The notes: generated by a model not told the origin, from the letters alone. Shown: positions 26,463-33,827, counted from the first letter of the stretch. The stretch is 64,000 bases of DNA from JARIHD01 sp963815935 (GCA_963815935.1 CAWFIL010000002.1:1-64000), one strand, 5' to 3'. Program-made: numbers and translations.

Positions 26463-27158
26463 ATGAAGACATCACTCAATGTTCGCATAAGGGCTCTTAG
26501 AGAAGCTCGAAAGCTTACCCAACAGGACATGGCCGAGCAGCTCAAGATTAGCCGTTTAACATATATTGCCATCGAATCGGGAGAGAAAAAGCCGACAATC
26601 GAACAAATCGATAAAATAAGCACTGCTTTTGGCATCTCTTCTTTTGCATTGCTCTTTCCTGAGACAAGTACTGAGGATGAGACAAATAAGGTGGCCCGTT
26701 ATAGACAAATGTGCCTTGCTTGCATTCATTTTGGCGGAGCGGCATCCGACGGTAAAATTACAAAGACAAAGTTAGCGAAACTTCTGTACCTAGTAGATTT
26801 TGCCTGGTACAAAAATACCGGTGAGCCAATGTCAGGACTTCAATATCGTGCATTACCAAGAGGCCCAGTAGCGGATGCATTTTTTCGCATGATTGACGAA
26901 ATGTTTGAAACTGGACAAATACTTCTAGAAACAAAGGGGGCGGCCATAATGATTTCAGCGAATGAGAATTCACTGGCAAGCAGCTTAACAACTCAGGAGC
27001 TCTCCGTCATTGAATCTGTCTGCACAAAGTGGCGGCTTTCAGACACTCAATCTCTTGTTGAATTGAGCCACAGACAAGCTCCTTGGCGATCGGCCCAAAT
27101 AGGCGCCCTAATACCCTACGAGTTAGCAGAAAAAATACCGGACGAGGAGCTGTTTTAG
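26463..27158 (+). CDS. Xre-family HTH plus Panacea (SocA/DUF4065-like) domain protein, probable antitoxin
   Basis: A 231-aa fusion. Residues about 4-62 are an Xre-type HTH (IRALREARKLTQQDMAEQLKISRLTYIAIESG). Residues about 85-225 match the Panacea/SocA domain (KLAKLLYLVDFAWYKNTGEPMSGLQYRALPRGPV, then WRSAQ near the end). Panacea proteins are broad antitoxins that neutralise varied toxins. The start at 26463 is set by TATACT (26449-26454), 8 nt upstream; the frame is open further up but crosses the promoter. The partner toxin would be adjacent: the divergent DUF2188/Cas2-like pair is the candidate. Confidence 0.85.
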   Translation: MKTSLNVRIRALREARKLTQQDMAEQLKISRLTYIAIESGEKKPTIEQIDKISTAFGISSFALLFPETSTEDETNKVARYRQMCLACIHFGGAASDGKITKTKLAKLLYLVDFAWYKNTGEPMSGLQYRALPRGPVADAFFRMIDEMFETGQILLETKGAAIMISANENSLASSLTTQELSVIESVCTKWRLSDTQSLVELSHRQAPWRSAQIGALIPYELAEKIPDEELF

Positions 27159-27204
27159 GAAACGCTCCGGAGCGGCTTACGCTTCCCCTGCTAAGCCACC
27201 CTCA

Positions 27205-27807
27205 ATGAAACTCCTATTCGTAACCCTCACCCTCAGCGCCCGTGGTGGTCAGGTTGTCCTGGCCAACATCCTACGCAAGCTCCAAGAACAAAACGTCAAC
27301 TTTCACTTCGTAGCCTTCAAGCCCAAGGGCACATCGGACTTCCCCGGTTGCGAGCACCTCTACCAAGGCATCAAGAACATCGAGATCATCGAGGTCGAGC
27401 CGCTCGACAACGACAACGCCATGATGAACGCCTACGTCGACGCCAGCGCCGACTATATCCGGGCCAACCAAGACAAGTACGACAAAGTCATCCTGGACAG
27501 CTGGCTTACGGCCATGGCTGGCATTCTGGCGCAAGTTGACCAAGATAAAACCGACCATCTGGTGCAGAGTGACCCGTATTTTGAACCCGAAAACGACGAC
27601 GTCCGCTGGAAGAGCCACGCGCTGGAGCTGGTGCCGTACTTTCCGCTCAAGCGGATGGTCGTTTCTCAGAGCATCCAGCAGTTGTTCATCGAGCGCTACA
27701 ACCAGACCTACCCGGTCATTAACCTGTTTGTCGACGACACCTACCGCCAGGCAACATTCACCGTAGCAGACCGGCCGACCACTCGCTTGGTAACTATCGA
27801 CTTCTAG
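27205..27807 (+). CDS. Truncated glycosyltransferase (N-terminal half)
   Basis: The 200-aa product matches the first 200 residues of the 359-aa glycosyltransferase at 40493-41572 along its whole length. Shared blocks include LHFVAFKPKGT/FHFVAFKPKGT, DFPGC-HLYQG, AMMNAYVDAS, LDSW-TAMAGILAQ and HLVQSDPYF. It stops at RLVTIDF, where the paralog continues into its nucleotide-sugar-binding half. The missing half is not found downstream; GC-rich cassette b starts there instead. Without the second Rossmann domain it should have no transferase activity. It could also be listed as a pseudogene. Confidence 0.75.
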   Translation: MKLLFVTLTLSARGGQVVLANILRKLQEQNVNFHFVAFKPKGTSDFPGCEHLYQGIKNIEIIEVEPLDNDNAMMNAYVDASADYIRANQDKYDKVILDSWLTAMAGILAQVDQDKTDHLVQSDPYFEPENDDVRWKSHALELVPYFPLKRMVVSQSIQQLFIERYNQTYPVINLFVDDTYRQATFTVADRPTTRLVTIDF

Positions 27808-27844
27808 GGTCCAACCCTGGAGGGGCCCTGAAGGAAGAATACGT

Positions 27845-27873
27845 TTGACTATCGAGGTAACCTGTGTGAGAAT
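27845..27873 (+). promoter_or_regulatory. Promoter of GC-rich gene b
   Basis: TTGACT (27845-27850), 17 nt, GAGAAT (27868-27873) with an extended TGT just before it. The leader is about 80 nt and ends in ACCCGAGAGAAGG before the ATG, a motif almost repeated before gene d (ACCCGAGAGAGG). Confidence 0.55.
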
Positions 27874-27959
27874 GCTGCCGCTGGAATCTCAATCAGCCCT
27901 CGTCCTTTAAGGCTAAACACTTACCGCAAGAGCCCGCACCTACCCGAGAGAAGGCCAAA

Positions 27960-28319
27960 ATGCGTTCTGTTCGTCCGCTCCGTCGGTTCACTGTCATTGC
28001 CGCTACGATCGTGGCACTGTTTGTCGGGATGCTTATCGTCGCATCGCCGGCCAGCGCCTCCGAATCATGGCAAGTTAATCCCACTCGCGCATGCCAGCAA
28101 CAATATGGTGGCGGCGTCTTCGGCGCAAGCCTCTACAAGTGGTCACCGGACGGGATCTACTGCTACGGTCTCTCCTTCCCGCTCGGTCTCAGCTGGGTGG
28201 GCACTCTGGATCGAGGCAGGATCAACAACTACTGCAAGGCAGCCTACCGCAACAGTCGCGCCGTAATTGGCACCGGCTGGCGAAACCCGCTTAACGCGTG
28301 GTGGTGCCGCAGGGGCTAG
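27960..28319 (+). CDS. GC-rich cassette gene b, small secreted protein
   Basis: A 119-aa protein with a clear Sec signal peptide: basic RSVRPLRRF, hydrophobic core to about residue 28 and an Ala-x-Ala site near SPASASES. The mature part (about 85 aa) has four cysteines that could pair as two disulfides, and many Trp, Tyr and Gly. No family recognised. The signal peptide style and G/C-ending codons resemble actinobacterial secreted proteins. GAGAAGG lies 6 nt before the ATG. It sits directly after the truncated glycosyltransferase and is followed by stem-loop S3. Confidence 0.72.
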   Translation: MRSVRPLRRFTVIAATIVALFVGMLIVASPASASESWQVNPTRACQQQYGGGVFGASLYKWSPDGIYCYGLSFPLGLSWVGTLDRGRINNYCKAAYRNSRAVIGTGWRNPLNAWWCRRG

Positions 28320-28322
28320 ATA

Positions 28323-28409
28323 CCAAGGGGGCGTCAAGTGTCTAGAGCTTGGACGATAAGATGATGAAGTGGGTGCGCCCCCTCAAACTAAATACACTCA
28401 CTTCATCAT
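28323..28409. repeat. Stem-loop S3 downstream of gene b
   Basis: CCAAG/CTTGG (28323-28327 with 28348-28352) precedes an 11-bp perfect stem (28361-28371 with 28399-28409) whose loop begins with the small palindrome GGGTGCGCCC. No U-tract follows. The descending arm CATCATATTCTC recurs in S4 at 32492-32503. Confidence 0.6.
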
Positions 28410-28433
28410 ATTCTCACTCAAAACATGACAAAC

Positions 28434-28610
28434 TTATTTAGATCTATCGCTCGAATGCAAAAAGAGTGCATAGCCAATGACGTTTGTCAGCACTATGACG
28501 ATAAGCCAAAACTCACGGCGATTCACCGCATGACGGTACCAGTCCCGAATCATAGCCACCCAGGCGATAACAACAAAAAGTGGTACAAGAGTGACAACAG
28601 TAGTAAGCAT
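28434..28610 (-). CDS. Small two-helix membrane protein (PLDc_N-like)
   Basis: A 58-aa protein with two hydrophobic helices (about 3-20 and 34-51) joined by a basic loop (IRDWYRHAVNRREFW). The FWLIVIVLTNVIGYALF pattern recalls the phospholipase-D-nuclease N-terminal (PLDc_N) small membrane family. TAAAAT (complement of 28620-28625) lies 9 nt before the ATG, so the mRNA is nearly leaderless. It is too short for most gene callers. The overlapping plus-strand frame at 28425-28712 is hydrophilic and unlikely. Confidence 0.62.
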   Translation of the reverse strand: MLTTVVTLVPLFVVIAWVAMIRDWYRHAVNRREFWLIVIVLTNVIGYALFLHSSDRSK

Positions 28611-28650
28611 ATCGGCCGCATTTTAGCACGAGCTACCCTACTCTACAATT

Positions 28651-28673
28651 GCCCCAAGGCCCGGCCTTGGGGC
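28651..28673. repeat. Palindromic repeat copy 1
   Basis: Core CCAAGGCC-C-GGCCTTGG extended to an 11-1-11 perfect palindrome (GCCCC outer arms). Lies between two small membrane protein genes on the minus strand. Confidence 0.9.
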
Positions 28674-28719
28674 TATACGGCAAACGACGAGCTATTTAGA
28701 AAAATGAGTTAGCACGCGA

Positions 28720-28914
28720 CTACTTCTTATACTCGGTAAAGTAATAGTAAATCGCAACGAACGGATGCACCAAAAGCATGGCGGCAGCCCACACTAATCT
28801 GGTGTTGCTATCTATCTGCTCGTTTTTCAGCATGTCCAGGAACATAGCGACCTCAAATACAAAGATCGCCAAGCCGATGGCAAGGATTGCAATGAGGAGC
28901 CCGAACGCAAACAT
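28720..28914 (-). CDS. Small two-helix membrane protein (PLDc_N-like)
   Basis: A 64-aa protein with membrane helices at about 3-28 and 42-58. The pattern NTRLVWAAAMLLVHPFVAIYYYFTEYKK again recalls PLDc_N small proteins, so this and the gene at 28434-28610 may be distant relatives. TAGGAT lies 9 nt before the ATG and a weak TAGG is closer. Function unknown. Confidence 0.65.
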   Translation of the reverse strand: MFAFGLLIAILAIGLAIFVFEVAMFLDMLKNEQIDSNTRLVWAAAMLLVHPFVAIYYYFTEYKK

Positions 28915-28943
28915 AGTACCTATATCCTAGCACAAATTACCAA

Positions 28944-28980
28944 GGGCTGGCGGCTCTGTCGCCCTGTCCAGCCCATCTTT
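28944..28980. terminator. Nested stem-loop with T-tract
   Basis: GGGCTGG (28944-28950) pairs with CCAGCCC (28968-28974); a weaker inner stem lies in between, and ATCTTTTTT follows on the plus strand. Both flanking genes point left, so only the hairpin, not the T-tract, faces the beta-helix transcript. Confidence 0.45.
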
Positions 28981-29018
28981 TTTGCTCCAGCAAGATGAAT
29001 TGCCTCGCTACGCAGGCA

Positions 29019-30641
29019 CTAGTCGGCAAACCACGCCCAGGTAGGAGCAGACGAATAGGTGAGAGTAATGGTTTGGTTGTGAGGAATACGCACAGTGCCA
29101 CTAGTAAGCCCAGTGTCAGTGCCTCCAATGGCGATTGCCGTAACGGTGCCTCCCGTAACAATAACCGTACAATCTAAGCCCGTGTTATTGGCGTATGCAA
29201 CTGTGCTAGCTGGAACGCTGGGTGCGGAGATATTGCCAACTGGGTTGTACCCGATATTGCTTGTGACATGCCCGGTACCCGTTGCGCCGTTAAGTGACAA
29301 TCCGTTGTTGGTGTTGCCCGATAGAACGTTATTGGCAATCAGGAAGTTGTTGTATGTACCGGCATCCAGGTTAATACCGTTGGACTGCGTGTTGCCTTGG
29401 CTCCAGCCATTGGTTACGCGGCACCCCGTAATGGACCAGCCACTTCCAACGCCAGGAGTTATTTCGATACCGCTCCTTGAGTTGGGCGAGGTTTGTGAAT
29501 TTCCCACGACATCACAGTTGGCAATAGAAATGTCGGTGCCAGTTGTTACGCGAAAACCCGCAATACCATTGTGGACTACTTTACTGCCTACAAATCGTAT
29601 GCCCGCCATCGAGCCAGTGCCGCCATCGAGCAATACGCCGTAGTTAGTTGCAGTGCCCGACCAACAGTTTACAAATGTCAGGCCTACTACGTCGCCGCCT
29701 GCGACAGAAAGGTGAATATTGTTGTCGCTGGACGTATCAAATTCGGCAGAGGTAAAGAACCCCCAGCGAGATTGCGCCCCAACGGGCGGATCGGCCTGGA
29801 ATCCAACTGCAAAGTGGATAAAATCGCAGTTGTGCACTACCATATTCTCGCCACCACGCCAGTTGAGCCCAATGCCGTTATTGGAAATGGTGGGATTGTC
29901 GGCGGCAATGTTATTGAGGTAACAGTCATAGCCACTATTGAGGTCCGCTTCGTACACAAAACCGTTTTCCTTGGTGTTGCGTATATCGGAGTTGCTAAAC
30001 CACGTTTCGGTAGTATTAAAGATATGGATTGCGCGGTATTGATTCTCGAAACGCAAACGGTCCAGCCAAATCTTGAAGCCAAGCTGTACCTTGATGGCTG
30101 CGTTAGAGGTTTTTTGGTTGACGGAGTCAAATAGGAGATCGCTCACCCGGATATGTGCGATAGTGCTGATACTGTCACCTATAAGCAGCATGGGTATATC
30201 TTCGTGGCCAGCCGCTGCGCGTAGCGTGGAGGCACCCGCACCAACGCCAACAAACGAGACATTGCTGGATGTAACCGTTAGGCCGGACGCGATAGAGTAT
30301 GTGCCTTGCGGGAAGAATACGACGCCACCAGTACTACTTGCGGCGTTGATAGCAGCCTGTATTGCACTCGCATCGTCGGTGCTGCCGTTACCTGTTGCAC
30401 CGTAAGCTTTTACGTCAAAAACATGGTTGCCCTTGTCGAGTAATGCTCCAGCGTTAAATGTTTTACTGCCGGTAATAATCTCACTAGCTGCTTTATGGAC
30501 CACTGCAGTATCAATGGCAGCTGCATCTATTTGCGCGGCCCGTTTGAGAGTACCGTCTGCATTAAATTCGACGTCGAGGTAGTCGTTGAGAATGTTGCCC
30601 CATGTACCGTTGTCTTGTCCTGGAATCGGCAATCGTGCCAT
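29019..30641 (-). CDS. Right-handed beta-helix (pectate-lyase-superfamily-like) protein
   Basis: A 540-aa protein. After an N-terminal segment (MARLPIPGQDNGTWGNILNDYL) like that of phage tail and surface proteins, residues about 70-130 match the Pectate_lyase_3 / GH28-type start (FDVKAYGATGNGSTDDASAIQAAINA, then GGVVFFPQGTYSI). Parallel beta-helix coils rich in Asn, Gly and Ser continue to about 470. No signal peptide is visible. It may bind or cut a glycan, for example on a host surface, or be a phage-derived tailspike. The promoter near 30716 (TATAAT on the minus strand), a leader of about 70 nt and GAGGAAAAG before the ATG support the start. Confidence 0.75.
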   Translation of the reverse strand: MARLPIPGQDNGTWGNILNDYLDVEFNADGTLKRAAQIDAAAIDTAVVHKAASEIITGSKTFNAGALLDKGNHVFDVKAYGATGNGSTDDASAIQAAINAASSTGGVVFFPQGTYSIASGLTVTSSNVSFVGVGAGASTLRAAAGHEDIPMLLIGDSISTIAHIRVSDLLFDSVNQKTSNAAIKVQLGFKIWLDRLRFENQYRAIHIFNTTETWFSNSDIRNTKENGFVYEADLNSGYDCYLNNIAADNPTISNNGIGLNWRGGENMVVHNCDFIHFAVGFQADPPVGAQSRWGFFTSAEFDTSSDNNIHLSVAGGDVVGLTFVNCWSGTATNYGVLLDGGTGSMAGIRFVGSKVVHNGIAGFRVTTGTDISIANCDVVGNSQTSPNSRSGIEITPGVGSGWSITGCRVTNGWSQGNTQSNGINLDAGTYNNFLIANNVLSGNTNNGLSLNGATGTGHVTSNIGYNPVGNISAPSVPASTVAYANNTGLDCTVIVTGGTVTAIAIGGTDTGLTSGTVRIPHNQTITLTYSSAPTWAWFAD

Positions 30642-30733
30642 GTCTTTTCCTCGTATGACGATTATTTGTTGCTATGGCCGCAAAGCGCGTGTTTAGTGGT
30701 TGTGCTTAATTACTATTATACCATACCTAAGAG

Positions 30734-30758
30734 CACTCCAAGGCCCGGCCTTGGAGTG
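30734..30758. repeat. Palindromic repeat copy 2
   Basis: Core CCAAGGCC-C-GGCCTTGG with CACT/AGTG outer arms, a 12-1-12 perfect palindrome between the beta-helix promoter and the stop of the flavoprotein gene. Confidence 0.92.
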
Positions 30759-30770
30759 ACGGCCCCCGAT

Positions 30771-31253
30771 CTAGTTCTTGGTGCCAGGCCTATATTCTTG
30801 GCGGGAATCATCGGGGTAGTTCACGGCGTCGAATAAAACGAACAAACTCGGCTTTATGCGATAAAAGCGATGCGGTCGGTCGAGATTGGCCATAAACTGC
30901 CTTACCTGCTTTAGGTTAAAAACACGCCCAACGTAATTTTTCATCGCTACAGCAATGTCTACCGGATTCGTAAGCAATTGTGCTGTTCCTTCAATCTGTA
31001 GGCCTCGTGGTGGGTCAGCAGGAGTCTGTGCCAGGCAGATGGCAGCAGCAACATTTGGATCGCTTACTACTTCTTGCGAGTGACGGCGTGTCGTAGACGA
31101 AAACCAGTATATGTTCATATCTTTGTCGGCAGCGAACCAAACATTACATACCCATGGCTTTCCATTGGCCACTGTTGCCAGCTGCATCATCCTGGCATCA
31201 TCAAGATACTGTTTGATTAGCTTCTGGAGCTTGAGGTGATCGGGCTGTTCCAT
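30771..31253 (-). CDS. Pyridoxamine 5'-phosphate oxidase-family (FMN-binding) protein
   Basis: A 160-aa split-barrel flavin-binding protein of the PNPOx-like superfamily. MQLATVANGKPWVCNVWFAADKDMNIYWFSST is the typical first barrel half and EVVSDPNVAAAICL the following strand. Members include general-stress and F420/FMN oxidoreductases; the substrate is unknown. The start at 31253 follows TATACT (complement of 31260-31265) by 6 nt, so the mRNA is leaderless. It is divergent from the 2H gene; only 35 bp separate the two start codons. Confidence 0.82.
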   Translation of the reverse strand: MEQPDHLKLQKLIKQYLDDARMMQLATVANGKPWVCNVWFAADKDMNIYWFSSTTRRHSQEVVSDPNVAAAICLAQTPADPPRGLQIEGTAQLLTNPVDIAVAMKNYVGRVFNLKQVRQFMANLDRPHRFYRIKPSLFVLFDAVNYPDDSRQEYRPGTKN

Positions 31254-31288
31254 ATCTTGAGTATACCTCACGATGCTATACTTGCCTC

Positions 31289-31795
31289 ATGCCTCAAGCT
31301 TACAGCCAAAAGTACACAATTGTATGTTTCTTCTACCCTCAGGATGTTTCTACTACATTTTCGGCACTAGATTGGCCTCTGCACGTAACAATGCTCGACA
31401 CATTCAAAACGGATTGGTCGGCGACTGATCTGTGCAATGCGCTAAAACAGGTCGCCATAAGCACAGCCACATTCAGCGTATTGCCAGTAGAGCAAGCAAT
31501 GCTTGGCCCAGATAAGAATGAGTCAGTAAAACTACTGCAAAAGGACAAAGCATTGCTTGCCCTGCATGCCACATTACTCACATTAGTGCACGAAGGCTCG
31601 TTCGTATTCAACAGCCCGGGATTTGTGGGCGAAGGTTTCTTGCCCCATGCCACCGACCAAAGAGATGGTCAGCTCACGTTGGGCCAGCCATACACCGTAG
31701 CAACCATCTCGCTTGTAGATATGTTCCCGAACGGCGATTACATGCAGCGGAAGATTATCGAGACCTTTGCGCTCCAAGGCCCGGCCTTGGAGTAA
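31289..31795 (+). CDS. 2H phosphoesterase (2'-5' RNA ligase-like) protein
   Basis: A 168-aa protein with the two H-x-T/S motifs of the 2H superfamily: HVT in WPLHVTMLDTF near residue 33 and HAT in FLPHATDQRDGQ near residue 115. Such enzymes act on 2'-5' or 2',3'-cyclic phosphates of RNA or nucleotides. TATACT (31277-31282) ends 6 nt before the ATG, so the mRNA is leaderless. The last codons (ALQGPALE and stop) are supplied by copy 3 of the palindromic repeat, a sign that repeat insertion reshaped the 3' end. Confidence 0.78.
   Translation: MPQAYSQKYTIVCFFYPQDVSTTFSALDWPLHVTMLDTFKTDWSATDLCNALKQVAISTATFSVLPVEQAMLGPDKNESVKLLQKDKALLALHATLLTLVHEGSFVFNSPGFVGEGFLPHATDQRDGQLTLGQPYTVATISLVDMFPNGDYMQRKIIETFALQGPALE
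31772..31792. repeat. Palindromic repeat copy 3, inside a coding 3' end
   Basis: CTCCAAGGCC-C-GGCCTTGGAG, a 10-1-10 perfect palindrome forming the last codons of the 2H gene; the stop TAA follows directly at 31793. Confidence 0.92.
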
Positions 31796-31875
31796 TCTTC
31801 AGCCGCAAGAGTTCATATACCGAGTACAAAGGCTTCGCCGCCGACCGCAAGGAGCTGGTCCAGATATAGCATACC

Positions 31876-32037
31876 TTAGCTAACCTGTCGCTTTTCTGGT
31901 ATGATTGCCGTGCAGACTCCTCTGGAGGTGTGAGCAAGCGGGCGCGGCAGCGCATGCATTTTCTTTCCATTTGTATCCGACCCAAGCAAAAAACCGTGCC
32001 AGAAAGCACGGTCAGCGTGTCCGAAAGGATGAGGAGG
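31876..32037 (+). promoter_or_regulatory. Promoter and structured leader of GC-rich gene c1
   Basis: TTAGCT (31876-31881), 18 nt, TATGAT (31900-31905), then a leader of about 135 nt. It holds a 7-bp hairpin ACCGTGC/GCACGGT (31993-31999 with 32006-32012), a GNRA hairpin GTCC-GAAA-GGAT (32019-32030) and GAGGAGG (32031-32037), 8 nt before the ATG. No gene is seen in 31796-32045. Confidence 0.55.
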
Positions 32038-32045
32038 TACAAGTC

Positions 32046-32255
32046 ATGGACGTTGATCTTTCTGACGTCATCGGTGACCTGATCGACGCCGTCGCCGACG
32101 GCATCACGTCGTTCACCGAGAGCATGCGCGAGCGCTCCCACGAGCGCAACCGCACCAAGAAGGACCGGCGCAAGCCCAGCAAGAACAAGCGCGACGGACG
32201 CACCGCCGATCCGCTCGATCTGGGTACTGGTAAGGCCACCGTCCGTAGGGACTAG
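32046..32255 (+). CDS. GC-rich cassette gene c1, small charged protein
   Basis: A 69-aa protein: an acidic amphipathic N-terminal third (about 1-25) followed by a very basic stretch (RERSHERNRTKKDRRKPSKNKRD, about residues 28-50). This charge pattern suggests nucleic acid or ribosome contact, but no family is recognised. Codons end almost always in G or C (GAC, GTC, ATC, AAG, CGC). A strong GAGGAGG fixes the start at 32046; the open frame upstream lies in the leader. Two nested stem-loops follow before the convergent gene c2. Confidence 0.65.
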   Translation: MDVDLSDVIGDLIDAVADGITSFTESMRERSHERNRTKKDRRKPSKNKRDGRTADPLDLGTGKATVRRD

Positions 32256-32321
32256 TTGGCCACCTGACCCAAACCGACGCGCTGCCCCGCAAGCTCACAC
32301 AACGACCCAAGGGTGTTCTGT

Positions 32322-32369
32322 GCGCAGCACTGAAACTTATTTGATTTTTGATTTGTTTCCGTGCTGCGC
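32322..32369. repeat. Stem-loop S4a downstream of gene c1
   Basis: GCGCAGCAC (32322-32330) pairs with GTGCTGCGC (32361-32369). One mismatch further in, GAAAC (32332-32336) pairs with GTTTC (32355-32359), around an 18-nt T-rich loop. No U-tract after the stem. Nothing coding was found in 32256-32534. Confidence 0.65.
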
Positions 32370-32438
32370 TTTCCCCTGGATTTTGTAATTTTTCAGCGCC
32401 TATGCATGCATCTTTGCGGGATGTATACATGGGTGCTG

Positions 32439-32513
32439 CCAGGAGGAGAGAAGGGATGAAGGGAACGAACGCGCGGATGCGTCCAATGTCTCATCATATT
32501 CTCCCACTCCTGG
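32439..32513. repeat. Nested imperfect palindrome S4 between convergent genes c1 and c2
   Basis: CCAGGAG (32439-32445) pairs with CTCCTGG (32507-32513); GAGA-AA and GATGA further in pair with TTCTC and TCATC; the loop holds an inner hairpin ACGC-GCGGAT-GCGT (32469-32482). It lies 3' of the leftward gene c2 and shares CATCATATTCTC with S3. Confidence 0.6.
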
Positions 32514-32534
32514 AAGCGAGCCCCTGCGGACAGG

Positions 32535-33014
32535 TCAGATGTGGTCGCGGGTGAAGACCCGATCGATCAACTCAACCTTGACGGCCAGAGCCTGCGTGCG
32601 GAGCCAACGCCAGGTGCGCATGAGGCGCGACGGGGGGCGGAGGTTCTCCATGTGCAACTCGCAGACGTGGGTCCGGCGGCGGAGCATCTTGGTGGTGAGC
32701 GGTGAACCGCACTCGCAGTAGGCAACTGCGATACTGTACGGACCGGCAATGCCGAACTGCTCACTCAGGATCTCGTCACAGTAACGGTGCGCACGGGTGA
32801 AGGGCCACGGGGTGACCGTCCAAGTGCACTCGGGGCAGATCAGCAGGTGGTTCTGACGGGTGCAGTACCAGCCGGCGACGCGCTCCATGTCGACAGTGAC
32901 GAGGTTGAACCCGAACGTGCTCGTCGCCGAAGCGGCGAAACACATCGCAAGGTCGGTGACGTACCGCAGGCCGGTGTACTTGCCAATCAAGCTGACGACG
33001 CGACCAATGCGCAT
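32535..33014 (-). CDS. GC-rich cassette gene c2, cysteine-rich possible zinc-binding protein
   Basis: A 159-aa product with cysteines grouped as ICPECTW, AYCECGSP and THVCELH, which could form zinc knuckles. The C-terminal third is basic (RPPSRLMRTWRWLRTQ). The first part (IGRVVSLIGKYTGLRYVTDLAMCF) is mildly hydrophobic but not a clear membrane helix. No family recognised. The start at 33014 is chosen because GAGGAG lies 6 nt upstream; the longer open frame to 33320 runs through its promoter and the HD gene. Codon choice is strongly G/C-ending. Confidence 0.65.
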   Translation of the reverse strand: MRIGRVVSLIGKYTGLRYVTDLAMCFAASATSTFGFNLVTVDMERVAGWYCTRQNHLLICPECTWTVTPWPFTRAHRYCDEILSEQFGIAGPYSIAVAYCECGSPLTTKMLRRRTHVCELHMENLRPPSRLMRTWRWLRTQALAVKVELIDRVFTRDHI

Positions 33015-33107
33015 GACGCACTCCTCTGATAGATACTTATGTACCGGACTTGGGGACTCGCTAGATCCGAAAAGGATCACCTTAGAAATAAATTCCAAAG
33101 TAACAGT

Positions 33108-33136
33108 ATTATAGCATAATAACTGCATACTTACAA
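33108..33136 (-). promoter_or_regulatory. Promoter of GC-rich gene c2
   Basis: On the minus strand TTGTAA (33131-33136), 17 nt, TATAAT (33108-33113). The leader of about 85 nt contains GATCC-TTTTC-GGATC (33064-33078). The HD gene promoter (TTGAAC 33149-33154, TTAAAT 33172-33177) faces the other way. Confidence 0.65.
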
Positions 33137-33203
33137 GTAGGCTCGGTCTTGAACCAAAGACTACACTAGGATTAAATAGCAACATTCGTAAGGAGGAGGC
33201 GCC

Positions 33204-33827
33204 ATGTCGAAACCCCAGCCACCAAATCACAAGATTGTAGCCTTTAAGCAACATGTTGCGGAAACATCTTCCGACCCAAGCTTTATGCATCACAAATGGT
33301 TCGTGAAGTGGCACCTCCAAGTTGTCGCCAAGATCGCTCTGGAGCTATGCGACCATCACCCAGAAGCAGATCGCGATTTAGTAGAAGTTATGGCGTGGCT
33401 ACACGACTACGGCAAGACACTCGATTATGCCAACCAATACACAACCACACTCAGCGCCGGGCGCCAAAAACTCACCGAGCTAGGGTTCTCGGCCGACATG
33501 GTCGATAAGGCCGTCAAATATATTGAAATGCTCGACCAAAAGCTAGTGATAGACCTACGCTCCGCACCCATTGAAGTACAAATCGTCTCCTCGGCCGACG
33601 GGTGCTCGCACATGACCGGGCCCTTTATGGCTATCTTTTGGAACGAAGCCACGGACCCGACTTTTGCAGGAAAATCCTTTGAAGAGCTAATGGCCCTCAA
33701 CCTAGCAAAGGTCGAGAAAGATTGGAAGTACAAGATCGTATTGCCCGAGGCCCGCCGGGCCTTCGAGGCACGATATCACTACCTCAAAGAGCAAGCTGGC
33801 CAGTTACCGCTCAAGTATCTAGGCTAA
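33204..33827 (+). CDS. HD-domain phosphohydrolase
   Basis: A 207-aa metal-dependent HD-superfamily protein. The pattern includes a first His (HHKWFVKWHLQVV, about residues 30-42), the HD pair in VMAWLHDYGKT near residue 71, and a later Asp in SSADGCSHM near 130. Such enzymes hydrolyse phosphates of nucleotides or second messengers; the substrate is unknown. A strong AAGGAGGAGG and an upstream promoter (TTGAAC-N17-TTAAAT) support the start, so this gene has a leadered mRNA, unlike most neighbours. Confidence 0.85.
   Translation: MSKPQPPNHKIVAFKQHVAETSSDPSFMHHKWFVKWHLQVVAKIALELCDHHPEADRDLVEVMAWLHDYGKTLDYANQYTTTLSAGRQKLTELGFSADMVDKAVKYIEMLDQKLVIDLRSAPIEVQIVSSADGCSHMTGPFMAIFWNEATDPTFAGKSFEELMALNLAKVEKDWKYKIVLPEARRAFEARYHYLKEQAGQLPLKYLG

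Noticed and set aside
28425..28712. Open plus-strand frame of 95 codons.
   Set aside because: It is hydrophilic with no ribosome site and lies antisense to a convincing small membrane protein gene (28434-28610).
32013..32037. GTGTCCGAAAGGATGAGG before gene c1 looked like a permuted hammerhead core.
   Set aside because: The CTGANGA strand and the third stem are missing; it is a simple GNRA-loop hairpin followed by a Shine-Dalgarno.
32535..33320. Gene c2 read as a 261-aa protein from 33320.
   Set aside because: The extra N-terminal part runs through the c2 promoter and antisense to the HD gene; GAGGAG fixes the start at 33014.
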